A stretch of 64,000 nt of DNA from Daejeonella sp. (GTDB taxonomy: Bacteria > Bacteroidota > Bacteroidia > Sphingobacteriales > Sphingobacteriaceae): NCBI RefSeq assembly GCF_017495225.1, contig NZ_JAFEIG010000023.1, positions 55,738 through 119,737 of the forward strand, read 5' to 3'. Made by a program: the position numbers and the translations under genes. The notes beneath the pieces are model-generated. The model ran no database searches and was not told where the DNA came from. It saw only the letters and a program-made list of their open reading frames with translations. This document shows, one piece after another, positions 9,184 to 16,947 of this stretch; the stretch's first letter is position 1, and every line of letters begins with the position of its first letter.

Positions 9184-10923
9184 ATGAAACTTAACATAAA
9201 AAAAATATTTCTTACTGTTCCTGCATTGGCTATGGCCCTTGCATTATTTGCACAGCAACCGGAGCAGATATTAAAAGCATCTGGAAGTCCGGCCAACCCC
9301 AAAGTTCAAATAAGCTGGAACCGCTATTATGATTATGCAGCCATTACAGAAATCTGCAAAAAATTGGCTAAAGCGCACCCCGATTTAGTAAAACTAGAGT
9401 CGATGGGTAAATCTCATTTAGGAAAAGATATTTGGGTAATGACTATTTCCGACTTTAAAACTGGTGATTCTTCCAAAAAGCCAGCTATGTACATTGATGG
9501 AAATATTCACTCCAATGAGATTCAAGGAAGTGAATTTGCATTGTACGCTGCCTGGTATCTCGCCGAATCCTTTGCAGATACCAAGCACATTCAGGAGCTT
9601 TTAGCGGATAAGACTTTTTATATCGCTCCAACGATTAATCCAGATGCGCGTGATAATTTTTTCCATAAACCAAACAACGCTAATTCGCCAAGATCAGGTA
9701 TGATTCCTGTTGATAACGACCGTGATGGTGCTGTGAATGAAGATGGTTTTGATGATTTAGATGGTGATGGACATATTGTTTTTATGCGTAGAAAAAATCC
9801 TAATGGCCGACTTAAGATTGATCAGGATGATCCCCGAAGAATGATTAGTGTTGGAGTAGATCAACAAGGAGAATACGAATTATTAGGTTATGAGGGAATT
9901 GATAATGATGGCGATGGCGATGTAAATGAAGATGGTGAAGGTTTTTATGATCCTAATCGCGATTGGGCATGGAACTGGCAACCAAATTACATTCAAAGCG
10001 GTGCTTATAAATACCCTTTTTCATTACCTGAAAATCGCTCTGTTGCTGATTTTGTGATGAAGCACCCAAATATTGCTGCCGGACAATCATATCATAACAG
10101 TGGTGGTATGCTTTTGCGTGGACCTGGGGCGCTTGAAGATCTGAACACCTATAATGCTCAAGATGTTCAAGTGTACGATGCTCTTGGTAAAAAAGGCGAA
10201 GAGCTCATTCCAGGATATAGATATTTAGTGGTTTATAAGGATTTATATTCTGTGTTTGGGGGTGAGCTCGACTGGTTTTATGGAGGTAGAGGAATTTATA
10301 CTTTTTCGAATGAACTCTGGACAAATTACCTCATGTATAATAAAGCAGAGGGTTCAAATTCACAAGCATCTCAATACACATTCGACCGCAATTTACTTTT
10401 TAACGATGCTTTTGTAGATTGGAAGCCTTTCAAGCATCCACAATATGGCGATATTGAAATTGGCGGTTTTAAAAAATCATTTGGACGTTTACACCCCGGA
10501 TTTCTTTTAGAAAGTGATGCGCACCGCAATATGTCATTTACTCTTTATCATGCCTATCACACTCCAAAACTTTCTGTAGATGAGATTTCCGAAAAAGATT
10601 TGGGCGGTGGATTGAAAGAAATAACCGCAATAATTGCCAATAAACGAATGATACCGACCCATTCGAGCCAAGATTTAAAGTACAAAATTGAGGTTCCAGA
10701 CATGGTTAGCATTGAGGGCACTAAGGTAATTGCAGGTATGATTGTTGAAAATAGAGACTTTAATATCACAAAAGAGCAAAAAAATAATCCCTCAACTATC
10801 CATGTAGCTAATATTCCTGGAAATGGTACTGTAACCGTACGTTGGATTGTTCAAAATGCTGGAAAATACACGATAAAAGTGGAAAGTAAAAAAGGTGGAA
10901 TTGCCACAAAATCTAAAAATTAA
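9184..10923 (+). CDS. Exported M14 zinc carboxypeptidase
   Basis: This 579-residue protein has a signal peptide (cleavage near 23, LFAQ). The M14 catalytic set is intact: His109 and Glu112 in GNIHSNEIQG, substrate-binding Arg259 in PNRDW, the third zinc ligand His304 in SYHNSGG, and catalytic Glu377 in FSNELW. Between the first and second zinc ligands it carries acidic loops resembling calcium sites (residues 177-196 and 238-252: DNDRDGAVNEDG, DNDGDGDVNEDG). A C-terminal beta domain (about 470-570) follows. It should act on peptides in the periplasm or at the cell surface. It lies 36 bp after its inactive-looking paralogue and 5 bp before the next gene, so it is co-transcribed. Confidence 0.94.
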   Translation: MKLNIKKIFLTVPALAMALALFAQQPEQILKASGSPANPKVQISWNRYYDYAAITEICKKLAKAHPDLVKLESMGKSHLGKDIWVMTISDFKTGDSSKKPAMYIDGNIHSNEIQGSEFALYAAWYLAESFADTKHIQELLADKTFYIAPTINPDARDNFFHKPNNANSPRSGMIPVDNDRDGAVNEDGFDDLDGDGHIVFMRRKNPNGRLKIDQDDPRRMISVGVDQQGEYELLGYEGIDNDGDGDVNEDGEGFYDPNRDWAWNWQPNYIQSGAYKYPFSLPENRSVADFVMKHPNIAAGQSYHNSGGMLLRGPGALEDLNTYNAQDVQVYDALGKKGEELIPGYRYLVVYKDLYSVFGGELDWFYGGRGIYTFSNELWTNYLMYNKAEGSNSQASQYTFDRNLLFNDAFVDWKPFKHPQYGDIEIGGFKKSFGRLHPGFLLESDAHRNMSFTLYHAYHTPKLSVDEISEKDLGGGLKEITAIIANKRMIPTHSSQDLKYKIEVPDMVSIEGTKVIAGMIVENRDFNITKEQKNNPSTIHVANIPGNGTVTVRWIVQNAGKYTIKVESKKGGIATKSKN

Positions 10924-10928
10924 TCGAA

Positions 10929-11462
10929 ATGAAGTTTATTAACATTACTTGTAGTTTATTATTTTTTAGCAACTTTTTATTTGCTCAAACTGACAAAGCA
11001 TTTTTTAATGAATTAAAGTCGCTTGAAGGCAAAACCTTTTATGGGAAAGCCATTTACATGCCCGATACCACAAAAGCGAACGATTTTTGGGGTAAAGAAC
11101 TAAAATTTACGGTCAATAAAGGCAAAAACTCTTTTTTACGTTTACCCTTCCAAGTTGGTGAAAATAAATCGCGTACCTGGGTGCTTACAAAAAGTAAGAA
11201 CGGAATACAATTAAAGCATGATCATCGCCATGATGATGGTAGTCCGGATAGCATCACCAATTATGGTGGTAATTCAGACCCTAAAATTAGCACTGCACTC
11301 GCGCAATACTTTCCAGCAGATGCATTTACTGCTAAGCTCATCCCAGCTGCCTCAACAAACCGTTGGATCATGGAATTTAGTCCCGATAAAAAGAAATTTT
11401 ACTATATCCTTCAAAGGGATAATGTGATGAGATTTAAAGCAGAATTTAATCTTGAAAACTAA
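10929..11462 (+). CDS. Small exported protein of unknown function
   Basis: The 177-residue protein begins with a clear signal peptide (residues 1-19, LFAQ). The mature chain is beta-rich with no domain I can name. A His/Asp-rich motif, LKHDHRHDDGSPD (about residues 95-107), is followed by TNYGG and looks like a possible metal or calcium site. The gene begins 5 bp after the M14 peptidase and ends 18 bp before the S9 peptidase, so it belongs to the peptidase operon. A role as a partner or chaperone of these enzymes is possible but not shown. Confidence 0.8.
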   Translation: MKFINITCSLLFFSNFLFAQTDKAFFNELKSLEGKTFYGKAIYMPDTTKANDFWGKELKFTVNKGKNSFLRLPFQVGENKSRTWVLTKSKNGIQLKHDHRHDDGSPDSITNYGGNSDPKISTALAQYFPADAFTAKLIPAASTNRWIMEFSPDKKKFYYILQRDNVMRFKAEFNLEN

Positions 11463-11480
11463 AAACAACAACAATAAATC

Positions 11481-13850
11481 ATGAAAAGAATTTTAATTTT
11501 TCTATTAATCTTTGGATATTTTTCAGCCAATGCTCAAGAGCTAGGCACACTTAGCGTAGATAAAATTATGCGCGACCCCAAATGGATGGGTGTATCACCA
11601 AGCAACATTCAATGGGACAATAACAGTCGTACTATTTATTTTAACTGGAACCCAGATAAAGTTAAGGAAGACCCTCTTTATCAAATCTCAATTGATAACC
11701 CTAAGCCACAGCAAACAGCCGAAAACCAAAAGAAATCACTAAACAAAGGGTCTTTAAGTTATTCGAAAGACCGCTCAAAAGTGCTTTTTGAGCGCAATGG
11801 CGATATTTTTGTTGGAAATGTAAGCACGGGTCAAGAAAATGCAATCACCAATACTCTTGACAGAGAAAGCAATCCTGTTTTCTCGATGGATGAAACTAAA
11901 GTCTTTTTTCAAAGAGGAGAGAACTTATTCAGCATGTCACTAAATGGAGGTTCAATTGTACAGTTGAGCAATTTTACTCGTACTAAAAAACGTCCTGAAA
12001 GTCCTTTGAGTAAGCAAGATCAATGGTTAAGACAAGATCAAATTAATGAGTTTGACATCATCCAAAAGAAAAAAGAAGAACGCGAGGATAGGCTAGCAAA
12101 AAGCAAAGCAAATGCGGTAAAAGAGCCTAAAGAGTTTTATTTAGATGATCGTAGTAGTTTGGTAAGTGTGAAAATGAGTCCCGATGAAAAATACATCGCT
12201 TTCCGCTTAATGAAACGCCCTGAGGGCAATAAAAACACAATTGTTCCAAACTATGTAACTGAAAGTGGCTATACTGAAGATCTGAATACACGTACAAAAG
12301 TTGGTAATGCATTAGCACAAAATGAGAGCTATGTCTATGATTTAAAGCGAGATACTATTTATGCCTTAATTACTAAAGACATTCCGGGAATTAAAGATTT
12401 ACCAGATTATGTAAAAGATTATCCAAAACAGCTTGAGGAAAGAAAAAAGAAGAATGAAGATCGTCAGGTTTCGGTAAACGGACCATTTTGGAATGCCGAT
12501 GGATCGCAAGCAGTGGTGGTTGTTTCAGCTTTAGACAATAAAGATCGTTGGATCATGAAATTGGATCAAGCAAGTGGAAAGTTAAGTCTGCTTGACCGTC
12601 AGCGTGATGAGGCATGGATTGGCGGACCAGGCATTGGTGGTGCTTATGGTGGTGGAAATATTGGCTGGACCGATCTAAACACTATTTACTTCCAAAGTGA
12701 GGCAACGGGATATTCTCATATCTATACCATGAACCTAAAAACGGGTGAGAAAAAACAAATCACTTCCGGCAAATATGAAGTCCAAACGCTACAATTATCA
12801 AATGATAAAAAAAGCTTTTACTTCACAGCAAATATGGAGCATCCTGGAATTACCCACTTTTATAAAATCCCGGTTGTAGGTGGATCATCTGCTAAAATAA
12901 GCACTATGACTGGCGGAAATGAAGTGAGTCTTTCGCCAGATGAAAAGTGGCTCGCTATCAGACATTCTACTTCAAACAAGCCTTGGGAACTTTATATTCA
13001 AGAAAATAAATCAGGCGCAAAAGCTGAGCAGATAACCAATTCAGTAAGTAATGAGTTTAAATCTTATGCTTGGAGAGAGCCAGAAATGGTAAAATTCAGC
13101 AATCGCCATGGCGATGATGTGTATGCTCGTGTTTACAAACCAGAAAATCCAGCTCCATCTAAGCCAGCTGTAGTTTTTGTTCATGGAGCAGGTTATCTAC
13201 AAAACGTTCACTATTGGTGGAGTCAGTATTTTAGAGAATACATGTTCAATAATTTACTAGCTGATAATGGCTATACCGTAATTGATATCGACTATACCGC
13301 AAGCTCTGGTTATGGACGGGATCATCGCACCGGAATTTATCGCCACATGGGTGGTAAAGACCTTACAGACCAAGTGGATGGAGTGAAAATGTTGGTTGAA
13401 AAATATGGTGTGAATCCAGAAAATGTAGGACTTTATGGTGGTTCTTATGGTGGATTTATCACTTTAATGGGATTATTCACTACTCCAGATGTATTCAAAT
13501 CGGGTGGAGCTTTACGCTCTGTAACCGATTGGGCTCATTATAATCATGGATATACTGCCAATATTTTAAATGAACCCATTAACGATGAGCTAGCTTATAA
13601 AAGAAGCTCACCAATTTATTTTGCTGAAGGATTCAAAGGCAATCTTTTAATGGCACATGGAATGGTGGACGTGAATGTTCATTTTCAAGATATCGTTCGA
13701 TTATCGCAAAGACTAATTGAGCTTAAAAAGGATAATTGGGAACTTGCTGTTTATCCTATTGAAGATCATGGTTTTATTGAGCCTTCGAGCTGGACTGATG
13801 AGTATAAGCGAATTTTTAAATTGTTTGAAAGCACATTAAAAAATAAGTAA
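11481..13850 (+). CDS. Exported S9 (prolyl oligopeptidase/DPP IV-type) serine peptidase
   Basis: The 789-residue protein has a signal peptide (residues 1-18, ANAQ). It has an N-terminal beta-propeller-like region (about 30-520) with WD/PD40-type repeats such as KVLFERNGDIFVGN. The C-terminal alpha/beta hydrolase domain carries the nucleophile Ser655 in GGSYGGF, Asp730 in HGMVDVNVH and His763 in EDHGF. Members remove dipeptides from peptide N-termini, with DPP IV types favouring proline or alanine in second position. As the last gene of the exported peptidase block it would complement the C-terminal trimming by the M14 enzymes. It ends about 60 bp before the candidate RNA promoter. Confidence 0.93.
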   Translation: MKRILIFLLIFGYFSANAQELGTLSVDKIMRDPKWMGVSPSNIQWDNNSRTIYFNWNPDKVKEDPLYQISIDNPKPQQTAENQKKSLNKGSLSYSKDRSKVLFERNGDIFVGNVSTGQENAITNTLDRESNPVFSMDETKVFFQRGENLFSMSLNGGSIVQLSNFTRTKKRPESPLSKQDQWLRQDQINEFDIIQKKKEEREDRLAKSKANAVKEPKEFYLDDRSSLVSVKMSPDEKYIAFRLMKRPEGNKNTIVPNYVTESGYTEDLNTRTKVGNALAQNESYVYDLKRDTIYALITKDIPGIKDLPDYVKDYPKQLEERKKKNEDRQVSVNGPFWNADGSQAVVVVSALDNKDRWIMKLDQASGKLSLLDRQRDEAWIGGPGIGGAYGGGNIGWTDLNTIYFQSEATGYSHIYTMNLKTGEKKQITSGKYEVQTLQLSNDKKSFYFTANMEHPGITHFYKIPVVGGSSAKISTMTGGNEVSLSPDEKWLAIRHSTSNKPWELYIQENKSGAKAEQITNSVSNEFKSYAWREPEMVKFSNRHGDDVYARVYKPENPAPSKPAVVFVHGAGYLQNVHYWWSQYFREYMFNNLLADNGYTVIDIDYTASSGYGRDHRTGIYRHMGGKDLTDQVDGVKMLVEKYGVNPENVGLYGGSYGGFITLMGLFTTPDVFKSGGALRSVTDWAHYNHGYTANILNEPINDELAYKRSSPIYFAEGFKGNLLMAHGMVDVNVHFQDIVRLSQRLIELKKDNWELAVYPIEDHGFIEPSSWTDEYKRIFKLFESTLKNK

Positions 13851-13908
13851 AAACACATGCATAGTTTATTAAAGAAAGAAATACCAGAATAAAATTGTGG
13901 AAAACTTA

Positions 13909-13940
13909 TTTGATACAAATAGCGAAAATTTGTAAATTTA
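13909..13940 (+). promoter_or_regulatory. Bacteroidota-type promoter of candidate small RNA
   Basis: A TTTG at 13909-13912 and TAAATTTA at 13933-13940 are separated by 20 bp, matching the -33 TTTG / -7 TAnnTTTG arrangement of Bacteroidota vegetative promoters with one mismatch in the -7 box. Transcription would start near 13945. No reading frame follows before the hairpin terminator at 14071. Confidence 0.45.
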
Positions 13941-13944
13941 TAAA

Positions 13945-14104
13945 ATAAAGGTTAATCACAATAAGGCTGTTTATCTGACATTAGTCAAACTCCTTACAAC
14001 CATGCAGCGATTGTACATTGTAAGAAGGTTAAAAGCTTTCAATTTCATTTTTAAACTGTAATTTTTGGGAAAGCGGTCAGATTTTAAAATCTGACCGCTT
14101 TTTT
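13945..14104 (+). ncRNA. Candidate small RNA or attenuated leader, about 160 nt
   Basis: This is a 368-bp gene-free stretch between two genes on the same strand. It has a promoter-like pair at 13909-13940 and ends in a strong intrinsic terminator. Inside are a hairpin with arms CTTACAA (about 14003) and TTGTAAG (about 14028), and a small TGAC-ATTA-GTCA hairpin. The segment ATCTGAC at 13973-13979 is complementary to GTCAGAT in the left arm of the terminator, so an antiterminator pairing is possible. I could not match it to 6S RNA, tmRNA, RNase P or SRP RNA. The next gene starts 115 bp beyond the terminator and has its own weak promoter-like box (TATTTTCG, 14191-14198), which favours a separate RNA. 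Confidence 0.4.
14071..14104 (+). terminator. Strong intrinsic terminator
   Basis: A perfect inverted repeat, AAGCGGTCAGATTTT / AAAATCTGACCGCTT, has a minimal loop and is followed by a T run. It lies 220 bp downstream of the S9 peptidase stop codon. Confidence 0.9.
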
Positions 14105-14218
14105 CATTTTAGAGCTTTTTAACTTAGCCCATCAAAAATATTCCTACCAAGTTTTTCACGCCTAATCCCACAAAAAGCATTCTTTTTCTTTATTTTCGGT
14201 TTTTATGATTAACCAATT

Positions 14219-16654
14219 ATGAATTTTCGCCAATTAGGATTTTATATTCTTTTTCTTATTCCTTTTAGCGTTTCTGCGCAAACATCGCCGCAATTTAATT
14301 CGGCAGAGCTTAAACTGGGACTTAAAAAATTAAATGTACTCGGATCTGCACTATATATTGCTGCTCATCCAGATGATGAAAATACTCGTTTATTAGCCTA
14401 CCTCGCCAAAGAGAAGAAATTTAGAACGGGCTATTTATCGCTTACTAGAGGTGATGGCGGACAAAACCTCATTGGGAATGAGCAATCGGAATTATTGGGT
14501 TTAATACGAACTCAAGAATTATTGGCTGCACGACGGACAGATGGTGCGGAGCAGTTTTTTTCAAGGGCTATCGACTTTGGATTTTCTAAAACCTCCGATG
14601 AAACCTTTCGCATTTGGAATAAAGAACAAATTTTGGCTGATGCCGTTTGGGTAATCCGAAATTTTAAACCTGATGTAATTATTACGCGCTTCCCTGAAGA
14701 TGCACGCGCCGGTCATGGTCACCATGCCGCATCAGCTATCATCGCAAGAGAGGCATTTATAGCTGCTGCCGACCCAAATCGTTTTCCTGAACAATTGAAA
14801 TTTGTTGAGGTATGGTCGGCAAAACGCCTTTTTTGGAATACCTTTAATTTTGGAGGGTTAAATACCACGTCTAACGACCAAATAAAATTAGATGTAGGTG
14901 CTTTCAATCCACTACTGGGCAAGGGCTACGGCGAAATAGCGGCCGACAGTCGCACAAACCACAAAAGCCAAGGTTTTGGCAGTGCAAAACAACGGGGACA
15001 ATCATACGAGTATTTTTCACATACTACCGGTGTGTCAGCTAAAGCAGATATTTTAGAAGATATTAACTCCAATTGGGACCGCATCCCAGGCGGAACAGAA
15101 ATTAGTCGCATGATTACTCTCGCCGATAAGAATTTCGATATCGATAATCCCTCAAAATCTGTCCCGAGCCTAATTAATATCCTAAACGCTCTCGAAAAAC
15201 TACCCAATTCTTATTGGAAAGAACAAAAATCGCAGGAATTAAAAGTCCTTATCGCGGGAGCGGCAGGATTATGGTTCGAAAGTTACGCTAGCGAGCCCAC
15301 ACATGCCCTTGGCGACCAAATTAAGCTTCGCCACGATATTGTTGTTCAATCCGATGTATCGATTAACCTGAGTGCTATAAATGGGCAAAAACAGGAAATT
15401 GAACTTAAAAATGGTGTGCTCAAAAATATTGAAGGAATTGCTGCTGCAGAAGCCATAACTGAACCCTATTGGCTTTTAAACAATCATGAATTAGGCACCT
15501 TCCAAGTCAAGGATCAACACTTAATTGGGAAAGCTGAAAATCCAGCTCCCATAACTGTAAAATTCACATTTAATATTGCCGGGAAAGAAATTAGCTATGA
15601 ACGTGCTGCGATGTATAAATCTACAGATTTAGTTAGAGGAGAAGTCTACCAACCTCTTGTTATTGCCCCAGCAATTACAGCAACTATCTCCGAAAAAGCC
15701 TTTGTATTCATTGGAAATACGCCCAAAAAAGTTCAAGTTCAATTAAAAAGCTTCCGCAATGCAAGCAAAGGAACTGTTATTCCGGAGGTCCCTCGTGGTT
15801 GGACAGTTAAGCCCCAAAAATTTATAATTGAACTCCTTAAAAAGGGTGATGAGAAAGCAATTGAATTTGAAATAATCCCAACAGAAGCTTCAGAAGCTGG
15901 GAATTTTGCAATCAATATCCAAACGGAACAGGGAATCTCTAACCGAGGAAATAAAGTGATTAACTATGAACATATTCCTCTTCAAAACTTATTCCCTATT
16001 GCAAAAGCAAAAATTGAACGAATCGAATTACAAACAAAAGGTAAAAAAATAGGCTATTTGGCGGGGGCTGGCGATTTAATTCCAGAGTCACTGCAACAAG
16101 TTGGTTTCCAGGTAAATACACTTAGCGAAGCCGATGTAATGAATGGAAATCTTTCGCAGTATGATGCCATCATTGCTGGAGTACGTGCCTATAACGTAAA
16201 TGAACGATTAAGTTTAATGCAGCCAAAACTGATGGAATATGTAAAAAATGGCGGGACATATTTAGTTCAATATAACGTTAGTTCGCCACTTTTGGTTGAT
16301 AATATCGGCCCTTATCCTTTTAAAATTTCTCGTGATCGCGTTACAGAAGAAAATTCCGCAGTAACATTTTTAGAAAAAGATCACCCAGTTTTAAACTATC
16401 CTAATAAAATTACGAGCAAAGATTTTGAAGCTTGGGTACAAGAAAGAGGTTTATACTTTTTAACATCATTAGACCCAAATTATAAGCGGATTTTAAGCAT
16501 GAACGATCAGGGAGAATCGCCAAAAGATGGATCATTAATTATTACCGATTATGGTAAAGGCAGATTTGTTTATACTTCTTTGGCATTTTTTAGGGAATTA
16601 CCTGCCGGCATACCCGGAGCATACAGATTATTTGTAAATTTGATCACTAAATAA
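14219..16654 (+). CDS. Exported PIG-L/LmbE-type deacetylase with C-terminal extension
   Basis: The 811-residue protein has a signal peptide (residues 1-20, SVSA). The LmbE/PIG-L N-acetyl-sugar deacetylase domain spans about 40-300. It has the zinc-binding AHPDDEN motif (His50, Asp53) and a second His cluster GHGHH (His166, His168, His169). The large C-terminal part contains an NPCBM/NEW3-like beta region (about 470-590) and a glutamine-amidotransferase-like alpha/beta region (about 600-810, YDAIIAGVRAYN). It is expected to remove N-acetyl groups from sugar conjugates in the periplasm. It is first in an operon with two membrane microproteins and a sodium:solute symporter, which suggests that the released product is imported. 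Confidence 0.9.
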   Translation: MNFRQLGFYILFLIPFSVSAQTSPQFNSAELKLGLKKLNVLGSALYIAAHPDDENTRLLAYLAKEKKFRTGYLSLTRGDGGQNLIGNEQSELLGLIRTQELLAARRTDGAEQFFSRAIDFGFSKTSDETFRIWNKEQILADAVWVIRNFKPDVIITRFPEDARAGHGHHAASAIIAREAFIAAADPNRFPEQLKFVEVWSAKRLFWNTFNFGGLNTTSNDQIKLDVGAFNPLLGKGYGEIAADSRTNHKSQGFGSAKQRGQSYEYFSHTTGVSAKADILEDINSNWDRIPGGTEISRMITLADKNFDIDNPSKSVPSLINILNALEKLPNSYWKEQKSQELKVLIAGAAGLWFESYASEPTHALGDQIKLRHDIVVQSDVSINLSAINGQKQEIELKNGVLKNIEGIAAAEAITEPYWLLNNHELGTFQVKDQHLIGKAENPAPITVKFTFNIAGKEISYERAAMYKSTDLVRGEVYQPLVIAPAITATISEKAFVFIGNTPKKVQVQLKSFRNASKGTVIPEVPRGWTVKPQKFIIELLKKGDEKAIEFEIIPTEASEAGNFAINIQTEQGISNRGNKVINYEHIPLQNLFPIAKAKIERIELQTKGKKIGYLAGAGDLIPESLQQVGFQVNTLSEADVMNGNLSQYDAIIAGVRAYNVNERLSLMQPKLMEYVKNGGTYLVQYNVSSPLLVDNIGPYPFKISRDRVTEENSAVTFLEKDHPVLNYPNKITSKDFEAWVQERGLYFLTSLDPNYKRILSMNDQGESPKDGSLIITDYGKGRFVYTSLAFFRELPAGIPGAYRLFVNLITK

Positions 16655-16661
16655 GAATAAA

Positions 16662-16835
16662 ATGAAAAGCGAAAACACCTCAATTTATTACATTGTTCCA
16701 GCGGTAGTTTGCGGTATTGCAACTGCATGCGTAGTGACCGGTTCTGTAGCTTATATGGTTTTAGGCGCAGTTTTGGGATTACTTTCTGCAGGTTTCTGGA
16801 TGAATGTTGTTGTTCCAAAAGATGGAGAAGCCTAA
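16662..16835 (+). CDS. Membrane microprotein (57 aa)
   Basis: This short frame, ATG at 16662 to TAA at 16833-16835, encodes MKSENTSIYYIVPAVVCGI onward. One long hydrophobic stretch (about residues 9-47) could form one or two membrane segments, ending NVVVPKDGEA. It lies 7 bp after the deacetylase stop, and its end overlaps the start of the next small frame by 14 bp, the arrangement expected of a translated operon gene. I know no named family. It probably accompanies the symporter. Confidence 0.7.
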   Translation: MKSENTSIYYIVPAVVCGIATACVVTGSVAYMVLGAVLGLLSAGFWMNVVVPKDGEA

Positions 16836-16947
16836 TCAGGATCCCATTCCATTTGTTAAGACTTGGAACCAGTTTTATATTCTATTGATTATTTGGCTGG
16901 TTCTATTGATTGCACTATTTTATCTGTTCACAAAGACTTTTGAATGA
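16822..16947 (+). CDS. Single-span membrane microprotein (41 aa), coupled to symporter
   Basis: The ATG at 16822 opens a 41-codon frame. It has a short polar N-terminus (MEKPNQDPIPFVKTWNQ) and one hydrophobic span of about 20 residues (YILLIIWL to FYLF), ending TKTFE. Its stop overlaps the symporter start in an ATGA junction (16944-16947), a typical sign of translational coupling. Small hydrophobic proteins encoded directly before sodium:solute symporters are known in several bacteria as accessory subunits, but I cannot assign this one to a named family. Confidence 0.75.
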   Translation: MEKPNQDPIPFVKTWNQFYILLIIWLVLLIALFYLFTKTFE

